A stretch of 64,000 nt of DNA. It comes from Prevotella sp. HUN102 (GTDB taxonomy: Bacteria > Bacteroidota > Bacteroidia > Bacteroidales > Bacteroidaceae). Shown here piece after piece: positions 9,588-18,276 of this stretch. The stretch's first letter is position 1; the number at the start of each line of letters is the position of its first letter. Under the pieces are notes generated by a model. The model was not told the origin of the DNA, did no database searches, and was given only the letters and a program-made list of their open reading frames with translations. The DNA lies in contig NZ_JIAF01000004.1 in the NCBI RefSeq assembly GCF_000688375.1, positions 2,170,001 to 2,234,000 on the forward strand, written 5' to 3'. A program made the translations under genes and the position numbers.

Positions 9588-11777
9588 TTATTCGTATATC
9601 TTCTTTATCTCTGCACCTTTATAATAATGGAGCAGAATCTCGTCGTAAGCGAATCCCTTGTCGCCCATCATCGCTGCACCGATTTGACAAAGCCCTACGC
9701 CGTGCCCCCATCCAGCCCCAACAAAGTGGAACTTCTGTGGGATTCCGTCTGCCAATTCACGCTTTTCTACCACGAAAGCCGAGCTGTAAAGGTGGCTCTT
9801 GCTCAATGCTCTGCGTATCTCTAACTCTTTACCGATGATGAAAGTGCGCTCTGTTCCGACGATTTTCAGGCGGCAGATGCGCCCACTTCTGCCTCGTTCG
9901 AGTGGTATAAGGTCTATAATCTGCCCGAATTTCATTCCCGTTTTCTCTTCTATCAACGCAGAAATCTCCTTCTGAGAATAGTCTTGCGTCCAGCGATAGA
10001 AGTCCTGTGTCTCCTGATCATAGTCGTTCAGCACCTGACGCAACACCTTTGCATCCTTCGTATTGCAGAAGGATTCGGGCGAAGACAATATCCATTCGCG
10101 TGCATTCGTCTCATCCGTAAGGTCGGGCAAGGGACGATTATCAGGCATCGTATCGGGAAGCAGCACGAGATACGGCTTCCTGATGTTCTCCCAACAATAC
10201 TGAAACTCCTCCGTTGCACCACCACAGCACTTACTGTAACGCGCATCGCAAATCTCTCCTTCGGACATCAGTATCTCGCCGGCCGTCTGCCGGATGGCTT
10301 CCACCACGTGCTTGTTGGCAGCATTCGTAATTCCCTGATAGCGTTGGCAGTGGTCGTCGGCACAAACATCGAAGATGGTATGGTCTTCACGGTCGTACCA
10401 GCGTATGAGTTCGTCTTCTTTCTTCACAAACGAGAAGAAATTGTCGCCTCCGTCTTCGGCTTTTCTGCGCTTTTCCATCTGCGCTAACAGCCAACTGCGT
10501 GAGATAACGGCGTGCGCCTTCAGTAGTTCCAGAGACGAGGTTGCATTCATTTCGCTCGATATGACGCTCGTCAAATAGGTTTCCACAGGCAATTCGTTGA
10601 TGGCGCATATCTTATCGGCCTCTACAACTAAGCGCAAAACGCCCTGAAAGGTCTGTGCCTGCTGCCGTTCCCAATGGAAATTCACACCTATCGTTACATC
10701 CTCCAACGTGAACGATGCGTTCTTATGCTTGGGCACGAAAGCCAGTTCGTGGTATCGTTCGCCATTCCAGAGAATGCTTCCTTCGGATATTTCCACAACC
10801 TGATTGCCCAAACATTCCTCCCCTTTCGCCGAATAGCCATCATTCAGACTGAAGCGCAACCTCTCACCGCTGACTATTCCCACCGTTACCATCGGTTGCT
10901 TGTCAAATTTCAACGATTCGCCGTCCACATTGGCGTATGCCTTAATCTTCGTTATCACTTCTTTCATCTGTTCAGCACCGAGCACTATCTCTTCCATTAT
11001 CGCAGCAAGGCGTTCGGGCGTAATCCGTTCGTAGTCTTCCTGTCGTGGCAAGATAAGCAGGCCACCCATATCCAAGGCTCCGGGACTGATAAGATACTGC
11101 TCTTTGCCCTCTGCCGAGTAGCAGGCCGGGCGATGTTTCCTGCGTGGGAAAATCACGGAAAGATTGTCATTGCCCTCGTGCCACGCCACAATGTTCATCA
11201 TAGGCTCTGCATCGTCGGGCTGCAGAGGCAGCGAATCGTACACCATTCTGAACATCCGTGCGTCGCTTGCTTCCGAACGGCTCCTGATAACGATGGCAGG
11301 ATAAGCAAAATCCTTGACCAACGAGATATTTTCAGAGGCATTCAATGCGAACAACTGTTCAAGATTCCTACTCAACTGCGGCCAAGACTCCTGTAAAGGC
11401 AGCAAACCACTCGTACCGGCCTGAAAATGCAAGTGGTCCGGAGCACTCGCTCCACACTTAGGTCCGTTGTAGAAAAACATCAGTTCCGGATAAGCGTCCA
11501 CCAACTGGTGCAGTTCGCCGTAATGTTCGGCTATCAACTGCAACTGATGCTCACGTGCCGGAATGGTGAAATGAACGGACAAGATGGGAAAAGGATTCAC
11601 GAGAATATCGAAATTATCATTGAACCGTTTCGTCATCTGCGCTTTCGGACGATTCTTTCCACACAGGAAACACGGACGCTTGGCTATCGAAGCTTTGTCA
11701 ATCTTCGCTCCCGTGCTTACCATCCGTGCCGGATTGAACTGAGCTTTCAGACTGCCCAATGCCTTTGTCTGCACCAA
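9588..11777 (-). CDS. DUF4922 / SpoIID-LytB fusion protein
   Basis: 729 residues, two parts. The N-terminal ~250 residues are DUF4922: a CFLCGKN zinc-like motif, then GASAPDHLHFQAG, whose HxHxQ resembles the catalytic signature of the GalT/HIT-type nucleotidyltransferases. The C-terminal part (from about residue 330) is SpoIID/LytB, with SVISSEMNATSSLELLKAHAV and GWGHGVGLCQIGA; SpoIID is a lytic transglycosylase of peptidoglycan. The called start is TTG at 11777; residues upstream ([16 protein letters not shown]) also look DUF4922-like, so the true start may be a rare codon overlapping the glycosyltransferase gene. No secretion signal is visible, which is odd for a wall enzyme. Confidence 0.8.
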   Translation of the reverse strand: MVQTKALGSLKAQFNPARMVSTGAKIDKASIAKRPCFLCGKNRPKAQMTKRFNDNFDILVNPFPILSVHFTIPAREHQLQLIAEHYGELHQLVDAYPELMFFYNGPKCGASAPDHLHFQAGTSGLLPLQESWPQLSRNLEQLFALNASENISLVKDFAYPAIVIRSRSEASDARMFRMVYDSLPLQPDDAEPMMNIVAWHEGNDNLSVIFPRRKHRPACYSAEGKEQYLISPGALDMGGLLILPRQEDYERITPERLAAIMEEIVLGAEQMKEVITKIKAYANVDGESLKFDKQPMVTVGIVSGERLRFSLNDGYSAKGEECLGNQVVEISEGSILWNGERYHELAFVPKHKNASFTLEDVTIGVNFHWERQQAQTFQGVLRLVVEADKICAINELPVETYLTSVISSEMNATSSLELLKAHAVISRSWLLAQMEKRRKAEDGGDNFFSFVKKEDELIRWYDREDHTIFDVCADDHCQRYQGITNAANKHVVEAIRQTAGEILMSEGEICDARYSKCCGGATEEFQYCWENIRKPYLVLLPDTMPDNRPLPDLTDETNAREWILSSPESFCNTKDAKVLRQVLNDYDQETQDFYRWTQDYSQKEISALIEEKTGMKFGQIIDLIPLERGRSGRICRLKIVGTERTFIIGKELEIRRALSKSHLYSSAFVVEKRELADGIPQKFHFVGAGWGHGVGLCQIGAAMMGDKGFAYDEILLHYYKGAEIKKIYE

Positions 11778-11818
11778 CTTCAGATCGTTGAATCGCTTTT
11801 CGGCATCAGGCCAACTGC

Positions 11819-13351
11819 TCAGTTGGCGGTAAAAAAAGGGTTTAACTTGCCTGCGCCCTCCTCGTCGCCACGTTTGTTCTGCAACTGTCTTGCTTTGAGT
11901 TCTATCGTGCGAAGCCTGTCCTTGTACAGGTTGTTGGCATTCACTTTGTCAATACTCAGTGCAGCGTCGCTGTTGCCACCCCAACGACGGCACAGATACA
12001 GCTCTTCGTAGATGCGGCCGATACGGAAATTACGACTGAAAGCCAATCCCATAGCATAGTCTTCGCCATAGCTCGTATTGGGGAATTTCACTTCGCGCGC
12101 CAACGGCGTATAGAAGGCACGTGGCGCACCCAATCCGTTGATGCGTAAAGCATTGTTACAACCGTTTTCCTCGGTCCACTCGGCGTGGTTGATAAGTCCG
12201 GGAGGCAATGTGTTCAGGTCGAAATCGCACATACGGTACGAGCCGATAATCATTGCCGCATTCTGTTCGTGGAACGCATCCACAATCTTCTGCAACGTAT
12301 GTTCGGAAGAATAGAGGTCGTCGCTGTCCAACTGCACGGCAAAACGGCCACAATGTTCGTCGTTTACGGCATAGTTCCAACACCCACCGATGCCCAAATC
12401 GTTTCTGTTCGGCACAAGATGTATCAGCCGTTCGTCCTCTGCCGCCAATTCGGAGAGTATCTCCGTGGTCCTGTCGGACGAATGATTGTCTACCACTATC
12501 ACATTAAAGCTGAAATCTGTTTCTTGTTTCAAGGCTGACTCCACGGCATCACGTATCGTCTTTTCACGATTGAAAACCGGAATTACAACCGAAGCCTCAA
12601 CGTCGAAATTCTCTTCTTCAAAATCGGGCTGCTCATATCTGCCCGTATCTATCAACGCACCAACTTCCCCGAGGTGCGCAGTTGCAGCCTTTTCCATTTC
12701 AATCTGCACCTCACGGTTGCGTGGATTCACATAGTCGAACTGCTTCTCGCCACTTGCACGCAGGTCGTTTTCCTCCTCCGTATAGAGAAATTCGTTCAGA
12801 TGGAACAGAGTCCCCATTCTGCTAAGGCACAAACGGAGGTCGTACCAGCCTGCAAACTTATAATCGGTTTCGCCGTGAAGTTTTGCATACGCCTTCAAAG
12901 CACCTGCACCGATGAGCACCAACGAACCGAAATCGAAGTCGTCGCGGATGCTGCCCAACTGATAGTCGATAACCGGATGCTTCACAGTCTTGCCGTCTTC
13001 CACGGAATAATGGTCGGCATAGACCATCGTTGCATCCGTGGCCGAAGCCACCTGCACAAAGCGTTCAACAGCCTGATAGCCCAAAGTTATCGGAGAAGTC
13101 TTCATATAGAACAGAGCATAGTCGGCAGTTGTCTTTTCCGCCATCGTCAGCATTGCCTGTTTCGACAGGATATTATCTACCACGAGCGTGCTTACTCCGT
13201 CTGGCAATGTCGCATCTGCACTCATTTCGCCCGAAACGAGCAGATAAATGTGATTCACCACACCTCTGACTTGGAACTGTTCAGCCATCTGAACAGCCTT
13301 CTGCATATCTTCGCAAGGAAGGAAACAGTCTATTTTTCTTCTTATATCCAT
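11819..13351 (-). CDS. Family 2 glycosyltransferase with two GT-like domains
   Basis: 510 residues. The second half (from ~residue 230) is a GT-A fold: [14 protein letters not shown], then [10 protein letters not shown] and the metal-binding [10 protein letters not shown]. The first ~225 residues look like a degenerate second GT2 domain ([16 protein letters not shown]..., [14 protein letters not shown]) lacking a clear DxD. It should add a sugar from a nucleotide donor to a wall or surface acceptor. It heads the minus-strand block; a -7 box lies at 13435-13442 and the next gene starts within about 40 bp. Confidence 0.82.
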   Translation of the reverse strand: MDIRRKIDCFLPCEDMQKAVQMAEQFQVRGVVNHIYLLVSGEMSADATLPDGVSTLVVDNILSKQAMLTMAEKTTADYALFYMKTSPITLGYQAVERFVQVASATDATMVYADHYSVEDGKTVKHPVIDYQLGSIRDDFDFGSLVLIGAGALKAYAKLHGETDYKFAGWYDLRLCLSRMGTLFHLNEFLYTEEENDLRASGEKQFDYVNPRNREVQIEMEKAATAHLGEVGALIDTGRYEQPDFEEENFDVEASVVIPVFNREKTIRDAVESALKQETDFSFNVIVVDNHSSDRTTEILSELAAEDERLIHLVPNRNDLGIGGCWNYAVNDEHCGRFAVQLDSDDLYSSEHTLQKIVDAFHEQNAAMIIGSYRMCDFDLNTLPPGLINHAEWTEENGCNNALRINGLGAPRAFYTPLAREVKFPNTSYGEDYAMGLAFSRNFRIGRIYEELYLCRRWGGNSDAALSIDKVNANNLYKDRLRTIELKARQLQNKRGDEEGAGKLNPFFTAN

Positions 13352-13434
13352 TAGATTTCTGATTCTTACAAATGTTGTCTAGCGCAACAACTATCGGTTG
13401 CAAACCCTTGAAAGCCCTATTGGCTTAACCTATG

Positions 13435-13442
13435 CAAAGATA
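13435..13442 (-). promoter_or_regulatory. -7 promoter box for the GT-SpoIID-MFS block
   Basis: The minus strand reads TATCTTTG about 84 bp before the glycosyltransferase ATG at 13351. Confidence 0.5.
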
Positions 13443-13710
13443 GAGAAGAAATACGAAAAAGACGAAAGAAAAATATTTTTTTAGAACCTTAAAGTACAGA
13501 CGGAGCAATAAAAAGTGCAGATGCTTCGTCAAAACAAATTACGGAACTATTGGTTTTGCAACCCAGTTTGCCGTCTCGCATCATTCTTCAATCCATCAGC
13601 GAGAACTTTGCTTTGTAAAAAATGATTACCAAAAAACGCGCGCTCAAAATTTTCATTCCAGAGATTTACAGACATCAAACTGGCGTTCATTAAACAAAAA
13701 TACCGCCTTT

Positions 13711-13798
13711 GGCTTTCATTTATCGCAACTTTGCAATACGTTCTTCGCTTATTTGTATTGCGTTCTTCGCACACTTGCATCCGATTTTTCGCACATTT
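13711..13798. repeat. 22-bp-period repeat (TTCTTCGCA units)
   Basis: Four units start at 13711, 13733, 13755 and 13777, each 22 bp, sharing the core T-T-C-G-C-A/T and a CATT/ACTT/ATTT end. It falls in the gene-poor stretch 13352-14052. A 116-codon minus-strand frame (13547-13897) covers it, but its protein looks like translated repeat and no family was recognised. Confidence 0.65.
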
Positions 13799-14052
13799 AC
13801 TTCGAGAAAACAGTCCATTTCTTCCGATATAATATCCTTTTAAAGAACTTTTCTTCTTCTGTTTTCCCAAAACAAACCTATACAAAGACATAATCAACTG
13901 AAATACAGCGTTTTATTAAACACGTCCAAAACCTGCATATTTGAAAATTATTTCTCTTGCGTTTCAAAAACAGGGCTGAATTTCGGGCTGTTTGTAAATA
14001 TTATTCAGAACATTTGAGTAGAGAAGAAACCAAGAACTCTGTTTAAATTAAT

Positions 14053-14089
14053 ATAAAAAAAACTGGCAGCTGCTGAAACAACTGCCAGT
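14053..14089 (-). terminator. Rho-independent terminator of ssrA
   Basis: ACTGGCAG (14062-14069) pairs with CTGCCAGT (14082-14089). Read on the minus strand the hairpin is followed by eight T residues. It sits just past the tmRNA 3' end. Confidence 0.85.
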
Positions 14090-14101
14090 CTTCTCAATAA
14101 G

Positions 14102-14498
14102 TGGACCTGGTGGGAGTCGAACCCACGTCCGCACAAGGAAACCATACGCTTTCTACATGCTTATTTCAGCCTTTGGTTTTCGAGCTACAGCAAGACCTGA
14201 ACCACCAACTGCAGCCTTATCCTCTAAGTTTCACCCGGGCATCGAGGCCTACTCGGGCTATTTCCGATTTAGTCTGCATCGCTGACTCTCCGGATTCGGA
14301 TCAACATCCTCGGAGCGATGTCTCGTTCCATCACCTTGTAACGGAATTAAGCTAATAATCTACTATACTTCGATTAAGCAGCGAGAGCGTAGTTGTTTTC
14401 GCCAATTAATTTTCTGATAACTGAGATTTAGGAGCCAGCCACCGAAGCTCCGCATGCTTACATACCATCTCGTCTTGCCGTCAAATCCAAACAAGCCC
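14102..14498 (-). ncRNA. ssrA: tmRNA (transfer-messenger RNA)
   Basis: Rescues stalled ribosomes and tags the nascent protein for proteolysis. The 3' end on the minus strand has a tRNA-like T-arm (GGTTCGACTCC inside CGTGGGTTCGACTCCCACC) and acceptor strand CAGGTCC, which pairs with the 5' strand GGGCTTG at 14498. The tag frame lies at 14374-14403 (minus) and reads GENNYALAA then TAA, close to other Bacteroidetes tags ending in ALAA. CCA is not encoded. A -7 box TACCTTTG lies at 14513-14520 and a terminator at 14053-14089. The ends are inferred from acceptor-stem pairing. Confidence 0.95.
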
Positions 14499-14512
14499 AG
14501 TATATTACGGCG

Positions 14513-14520
14513 CAAAGGTA
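14513..14520 (-). promoter_or_regulatory. -7 promoter box for ssrA
   Basis: The minus strand reads TACCTTTG 15 bp before the predicted tmRNA 5' end, a fitting distance for a short 5' precursor. Confidence 0.6.
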
Positions 14521-14587
14521 ATCATTATTTCTGAAACAAATGAGTTTTACGCCCTTATTTTATCTTCTTTTTAATGAAGGGAATATT

Positions 14588-14767
14588 CTATACAAAGTTT
14601 ATTAACTTTTCCATTTCGAGCAAGAATGCTTCCACTTGAGGGAAATACGGCTTAACTTCTTCTTCCGTAGCATCGAACATATCATCATACTTAGCCTCTT
14701 CAAGGATTCCCTTGGCTTTTTCTATGCGATAGGTCAGCAGGGCTTTGCGTTCTTCAGGTATCAGCAT
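14588..14767 (-). pseudogene. HEPN-domain protein with internal deletion
   Basis: A 59-residue frame whose N-terminus (LLTYRIEKAKGILEEAK) and C-terminus (ATEEEVKPYFPQVEAFLLEM) match the two ends of a normal ~130-residue HEPN protein. The middle, where the RX4-6H RNase motif and the tyrosine-rich helix should be, is missing. The junction is in frame at AKYDDMFDA. It overlaps the stop of the nucleotidyltransferase gene in ATGCTGA, as in intact MNT-HEPN operons. It could not act as an RNase toxin; it may be a decayed toxin or a retained binding partner. Confidence 0.7.
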
Positions 14768-15090
14768 AGTTCTATTCCGTCTGTTTCTACATTATGCAAG
14801 AATGCAGAATGGGCACGTTTGTTCCATTCGTCCATCGTATATATAAGTGGATGAATCATTGCATCGAGCTGCCATCCCAATTCCCAGAAAGGAAAACTGT
14901 ATTTATCGCGGTCAATGGATTTAATCTGCTTCTTGTTCAATAATATGAGAATGTCCCAATCAGACTCGGAAGTTGCTTCGCCACGTGCCTGTGAGCCGAA
15001 AAGAATTATCTTTCCGTCTTTAGGTTTAATCTGTCTTGCCACTTCCAAGATAGACTTAAACACTTCATTGTCTGTGATTTGCCTTCTCAT
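14761..15090 (-). CDS. MNT-type nucleotidyltransferase (antitoxin-like)
   Basis: 109 residues, the size of minimal nucleotidyltransferases paired with HEPN toxins. The motif ILFGSQARGEATSESDWDIL gives the Gly-Ser and the two metal-binding aspartates (Asp-x-Asp). In MNT-HEPN modules this protein modifies (AMPylates) and silences the HEPN RNase. Here the partner is internally deleted. A -7 box TATCTTTG lies at 15095-15102, only 5 bp before the ATG, so the mRNA may be leaderless; no other in-frame Met occurs before the catalytic motif. Confidence 0.82.
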   Translation of the reverse strand: MRRQITDNEVFKSILEVARQIKPKDGKIILFGSQARGEATSESDWDILILLNKKQIKSIDRDKYSFPFWELGWQLDAMIHPLIYTMDEWNKRAHSAFLHNVETDGIELC

Positions 15091-15094
15091 AATG

Positions 15095-15102
15095 CAAAGA
15101 TA
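15095..15102 (-). promoter_or_regulatory. -7 promoter box for MNT gene
   Basis: The minus strand reads TATCTTTG ending 5 bp before the start codon at 15090, which predicts a leaderless or near-leaderless transcript. Confidence 0.5.
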
Positions 15103-15290
15103 AACAAACTTCTGTAAATCTGCAACTTTTCAATTCCTATTTAGATGGATTCCATAAGCAAGTGCAAAGTATGTTTTCTCCTTTGAGCATTTCCACCACC
15201 GTTCTTGCAGGGGGACAGCTTTCTTTGTTAAAATATATATTATTTCAGAATGTTTTTCTGTAAAATCGGGTGTAATTCATATCTATTATA

Positions 15291-15298
15291 TAAATTTG
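15291..15298 (+). promoter_or_regulatory. -7 promoter box for DUF695 gene
   Basis: TAAATTTG, 31 bp before ATG 15329. It lies beyond the 33-nt-longer start at 15296, supporting the shorter protein. Confidence 0.5.
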
Positions 15299-15328
15299 TG
15301 GAGAATAATCATTAAACAATTACGCATA

Positions 15329-16036
15329 ATGGAAAACAAGAATGAATTGAAAAAGCAAACCATTGAGATACCTGAAGATTGGGGAATGTATATGCAGAGC
15401 TTAGACGACAAGCCGGCATTGACCCGCACAAACCTTGCCCTGTATCCACTTGCTCCTATCGCAGAGTATAAATACCGTCTGCAGTTGGCTGTATATTATC
15501 AGAATGAAACTGAAACCGGGCTGCCCATTCAGGAAGAAAATCCTTCACTTTGGAAAATTGAAGACAGGTTTATAGAAATTCTAAAGGAAAGCGATGCCAT
15601 TGACGCTGGATTAATGAAGTGGAACAACCGCGTGAATTTCTTCTTCTATGTAAAGGACGCTGCCGGGATGGAAGACCTTTTTGTAAATGGGCTGAAGAAA
15701 GATTTTCCTGATTATGAATATAAACTTTGGGTAGATTTGGACGAAGAATGGGAATGCTATCTTGAAACTTTATACCCAGACAAGTATTCAATGCAGGAAA
15801 TTCAGAACAACAAGGTGCTCCAAGCATTGCAAAATGACAATGATAATTTGGCAGAAGAACGTACCATTGAGCATTTTACTTTCTTCAAAAACGAGCAATC
15901 CGCCGATGACTTCATTGCCAAAACAGAGAAAGAAGGCTTTAAGGTGTTCTCGCGTGAGGTAAGAGAGGACGACGAGTACCCATATCTGGTAGGTGTATCG
16001 CGTGTGTTGATGCTCCCGATGACATACACGGGATAA
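15329..16036 (+). CDS. DUF695 / RraB-like two-domain protein
   Basis: 235 residues. The N-terminal ~130 residues follow the DUF695 pattern (EIPEDWGMYMQSLDDKPALT... and YKYRLQLAVYYQNETETGLP...). The C-terminal ~100 residues (IEHFTFFKNEQSADDFIAKT..., ending YPYLVGVSRV) resemble the RraB/ribonuclease E inhibitor fold found fused to DUF695 in many bacteria. The function is unproven; Bacteroidales have an RNase E/G, so a regulatory role on RNA decay is possible. It is monocistronic, with its own promoter and a strong terminator at 16153-16184. Confidence 0.75.
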   Translation: MENKNELKKQTIEIPEDWGMYMQSLDDKPALTRTNLALYPLAPIAEYKYRLQLAVYYQNETETGLPIQEENPSLWKIEDRFIEILKESDAIDAGLMKWNNRVNFFFYVKDAAGMEDLFVNGLKKDFPDYEYKLWVDLDEEWECYLETLYPDKYSMQEIQNNKVLQALQNDNDNLAEERTIEHFTFFKNEQSADDFIAKTEKEGFKVFSREVREDDEYPYLVGVSRVLMLPMTYTG

Positions 16037-16152
16037 CGTGGCTCTTATTGGACGCCGCGGAAGAGTGTGGAGGAGATTACGACGGATGGGGATGCACGAT
16101 AGTTGAATAGAATAAAATCGGATAAAACAGAATAGGACAAAATAAAACAGAA

Positions 16153-16184
16153 TAAAGGAAGACTCTCAAGCGAGTCTTCCTTTA
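16153..16184. terminator. Bidirectional terminator
   Basis: A 13-bp perfect stem, TAAAGGAAGACTC (16153-16165) with GAGTCTTCCTTTA (16172-16184), with a six-base loop between the convergent DUF695 and M20 genes. T-rich sequence follows on the plus strand, and A-rich sequence precedes it for the minus strand. Confidence 0.85.
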
Positions 16185-16207
16185 TTTTGTTTGTATGAAT
16201 TAAGCGT

Positions 16208-17599
16208 TTATGCTTCCTTGTCGTACTCCAGATGGAAGTGTACGGCTGTCTCGATGCCCTTCTTCCACAGGTCTACCGGCATATTCTCATTCGGAGAGTG
16301 GATGGCGTTCGATTCCAGACCAAATCCCATCAGCACGCTCTTCACACCGAGCAGCTTCTCGAAGGTGGAGATGATTGGAATACTTCCACCGATGCGAACC
16401 GGCAACGGACGCTTGCCGAAGACAGTCTCAAAGCCGCGCTCGGCAGCCTTGTAGGCGGGGAAGTCGATAGGACAAACGTAGCCGTAGCCACCGTGGAGCG
16501 GCTGCACCTTAACTTCCACCGTGTCAGGAGCCACGCTGTTGAAGTAGTCCACAACGAGCTGGCTTATCTTCTTGTAGTCCTGATGCGGCACGAGACGTGA
16601 GGAAATCTTCGCGTATGCCTTTGACGGAAGCACGGTCTTCGCACCTTCGCCGGTGTAGCCGCCCCAAAGTCCGCATACATCGAACGACGGACGGTAGCCT
16701 GTGCGCTCGATTGTGCTGTATCCCTCTTCGCCGAACACGTTCTTGATGCCGAGCGACTTCTTGTACTCGTCCATATTGAAAGGAATAGAAGCCACGAGGT
16801 CGCGCTCTTCCCTTGATGCCTCTTCCACATCGTCGTAGAAGCCCGGGAAACGAATCTTGCCGTCAGGACCGGTCACATCGCCGATGAGCTTGCAGAGAAT
16901 GTTGGCGGGATTGGCAACTGCGCCGCCGAAAGTACCCGAGTGGAGGTCGTGGTCAGGACCCGTTACCTCAATCTGCCAGTATGCCAGACCGCGCAGACCG
17001 GTCGTGATGGAAGGCACGTCGGCAGCTATGAGCGTGGTATCGGAAACGAGAATCACGTCGCATTTCAGCAAGTCCTTGTGCTCCTCGATGAACGGACCGA
17101 GGCTGCCCGAGCCGATTTCCTCCTCGCCCTCGAAGATGAACTTCATATTGTGCTTGAGCAGATCGTGCTTGTTGAGATATTCAAAAGCCTTGGCCTGAAT
17201 GAACGACTGACCCTTGTCGTCGTCAGCACCACGTGCCCAGATGTGTCCGTCCTTCACCACCGGCTCGAACGGCTCTGTCTTCCACAGCTCGAACGGTTCG
17301 GCAGGCATCACGTCGTAGTGGCCGTAAACCAGAACGGTCTTTGCATTCGGGTCCACCATTCTTTCGGCATATACCATAGGATTGCCCTTCGACGGCATTA
17401 CCTCTGCCTTGTCCACACCTGCTTCCAGAAGCAGCTCCTTCCATCTTTCGGCGCATCTCACCATATCTTCCTTGTGGTCGGGTTGCGCACTTACGCTTGG
17501 AATGCGTATCAGGCTGAAAAGCTCTTCGAGCATTCTCGCCTCGTTTTCTTCTACATATTTCTTTATCATAGTAATAAATGTTTGAGATATTTCTTTCAT
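16208..17599 (-). CDS. M20-family dipeptidase
   Basis: About 463 residues from ATG 17599. Zinc ligands are visible in order: VYGHYDVMPAEP (His, Asp), WARGADDDKGQ (Asp) and FEGEEEIGSGS (Glu-Glu), followed by HSGTFGGAV of the dimerisation domain and a C-terminal HSPNEN. This is the pattern of M20 dipeptidases / CNDP-like metallopeptidases that cleave dipeptides in the cytoplasm. A -7 box is at 17629-17636. It is the last chromosomal gene before the integrated element. Confidence 0.9.
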   Translation of the reverse strand: MKEISQTFITMIKKYVEENEARMLEELFSLIRIPSVSAQPDHKEDMVRCAERWKELLLEAGVDKAEVMPSKGNPMVYAERMVDPNAKTVLVYGHYDVMPAEPFELWKTEPFEPVVKDGHIWARGADDDKGQSFIQAKAFEYLNKHDLLKHNMKFIFEGEEEIGSGSLGPFIEEHKDLLKCDVILVSDTTLIAADVPSITTGLRGLAYWQIEVTGPDHDLHSGTFGGAVANPANILCKLIGDVTGPDGKIRFPGFYDDVEEASREERDLVASIPFNMDEYKKSLGIKNVFGEEGYSTIERTGYRPSFDVCGLWGGYTGEGAKTVLPSKAYAKISSRLVPHQDYKKISQLVVDYFNSVAPDTVEVKVQPLHGGYGYVCPIDFPAYKAAERGFETVFGKRPLPVRIGGSIPIISTFEKLLGVKSVLMGFGLESNAIHSPNENMPVDLWKKGIETAVHFHLEYDKEA

Positions 17600-17628
17600 A
17601 GTTCCATTGCCCAAAGAGCAATGCTCTG

Positions 17629-17636
17629 CAAATATA
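17629..17636 (-). promoter_or_regulatory. -7 promoter box for M20 dipeptidase
   Basis: The minus strand reads TATATTTG 30 bp before ATG 17599. Confidence 0.5.
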
Positions 17637-17873
17637 CTAATTTTTTCTCAATACCGATACAAAAGCATAAATATCTTTCCGTATCCGGCATACTATATAT
17701 ATAAGGTGTAAATTCTGCCGCACAGCGCGATCGTGCCGACGGCAGAGAGGAAAATAAAAAAACAATTCCCGAAAATAGTGCAAACCACACAGATTTCCCG
17801 TCCCGTTTTCATAAGAAGATAATCAACTGACAAACAGTTAATTACGTTGCAATCCCATTGCATTCAGAGAGAC

Positions 17874-17883
17874 GTTGTTTTGC
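17874..17883 (+). other. Candidate left attachment core of the outer ICE
   Basis: GTTGTTTTGC fits the GT(T/A)nnTTTGC core sequence known at the ends and targets of CTnDOT-family elements. It is 394 bp before the start of the first recombinase gene, with chromosomal genes to its left and element genes to its right. The stretch 17637-18246 otherwise holds no gene; AT-rich repeats such as GTTAC/GTAAC near 18050-18110 may be integrase arm sites. Confidence 0.5.
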
Positions 17884-18246
17884 TTCTCTAAAAAAGTACG
17901 TACTTTTTCGTTGAAAATCTATCCTAAACGGTCAAAAAATGAGCGGACATAGCAAATGATTTGTGGGTCAGTCAGTTCTGAATGTTCGACCATTCTGGGA
18001 AAAACCGCCAAAAGACGGACATTTGCCAACTTTGGACAGAGCAGCGTTACTAAAACATTACCCTATATCTAACTGGGAAGGAATGGCAAAAACGGTAACG
18101 AATGGGCTAACCCCCAACTGAAATCTTCTGCAAAGATAGCTCGATTAAGGGACAATAGGAAGAAAAAAGGCAAAAAAAATGAATGCTTGGAATCTTTCCC
18201 GTCAAAGTACAATGAATTGCGTATCAGCGGATAACCTGACAATAAA

Positions 18247-18254
18247 TAGTTTTG
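18247..18254 (+). promoter_or_regulatory. -7 promoter box for outer-ICE integrase
   Basis: TAGTTTTG, 23 bp before ATG 18277. Confidence 0.5.
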
Positions 18255-18276
18255 TAACTTATAAAGAGTCAGAGTT

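Noticed and set aside
13547..13897. 116-codon minus-strand hypothetical protein
   Set aside because: It mostly translates the 22-bp intergenic repeats, has no recognised fold and no ribosome binding site.
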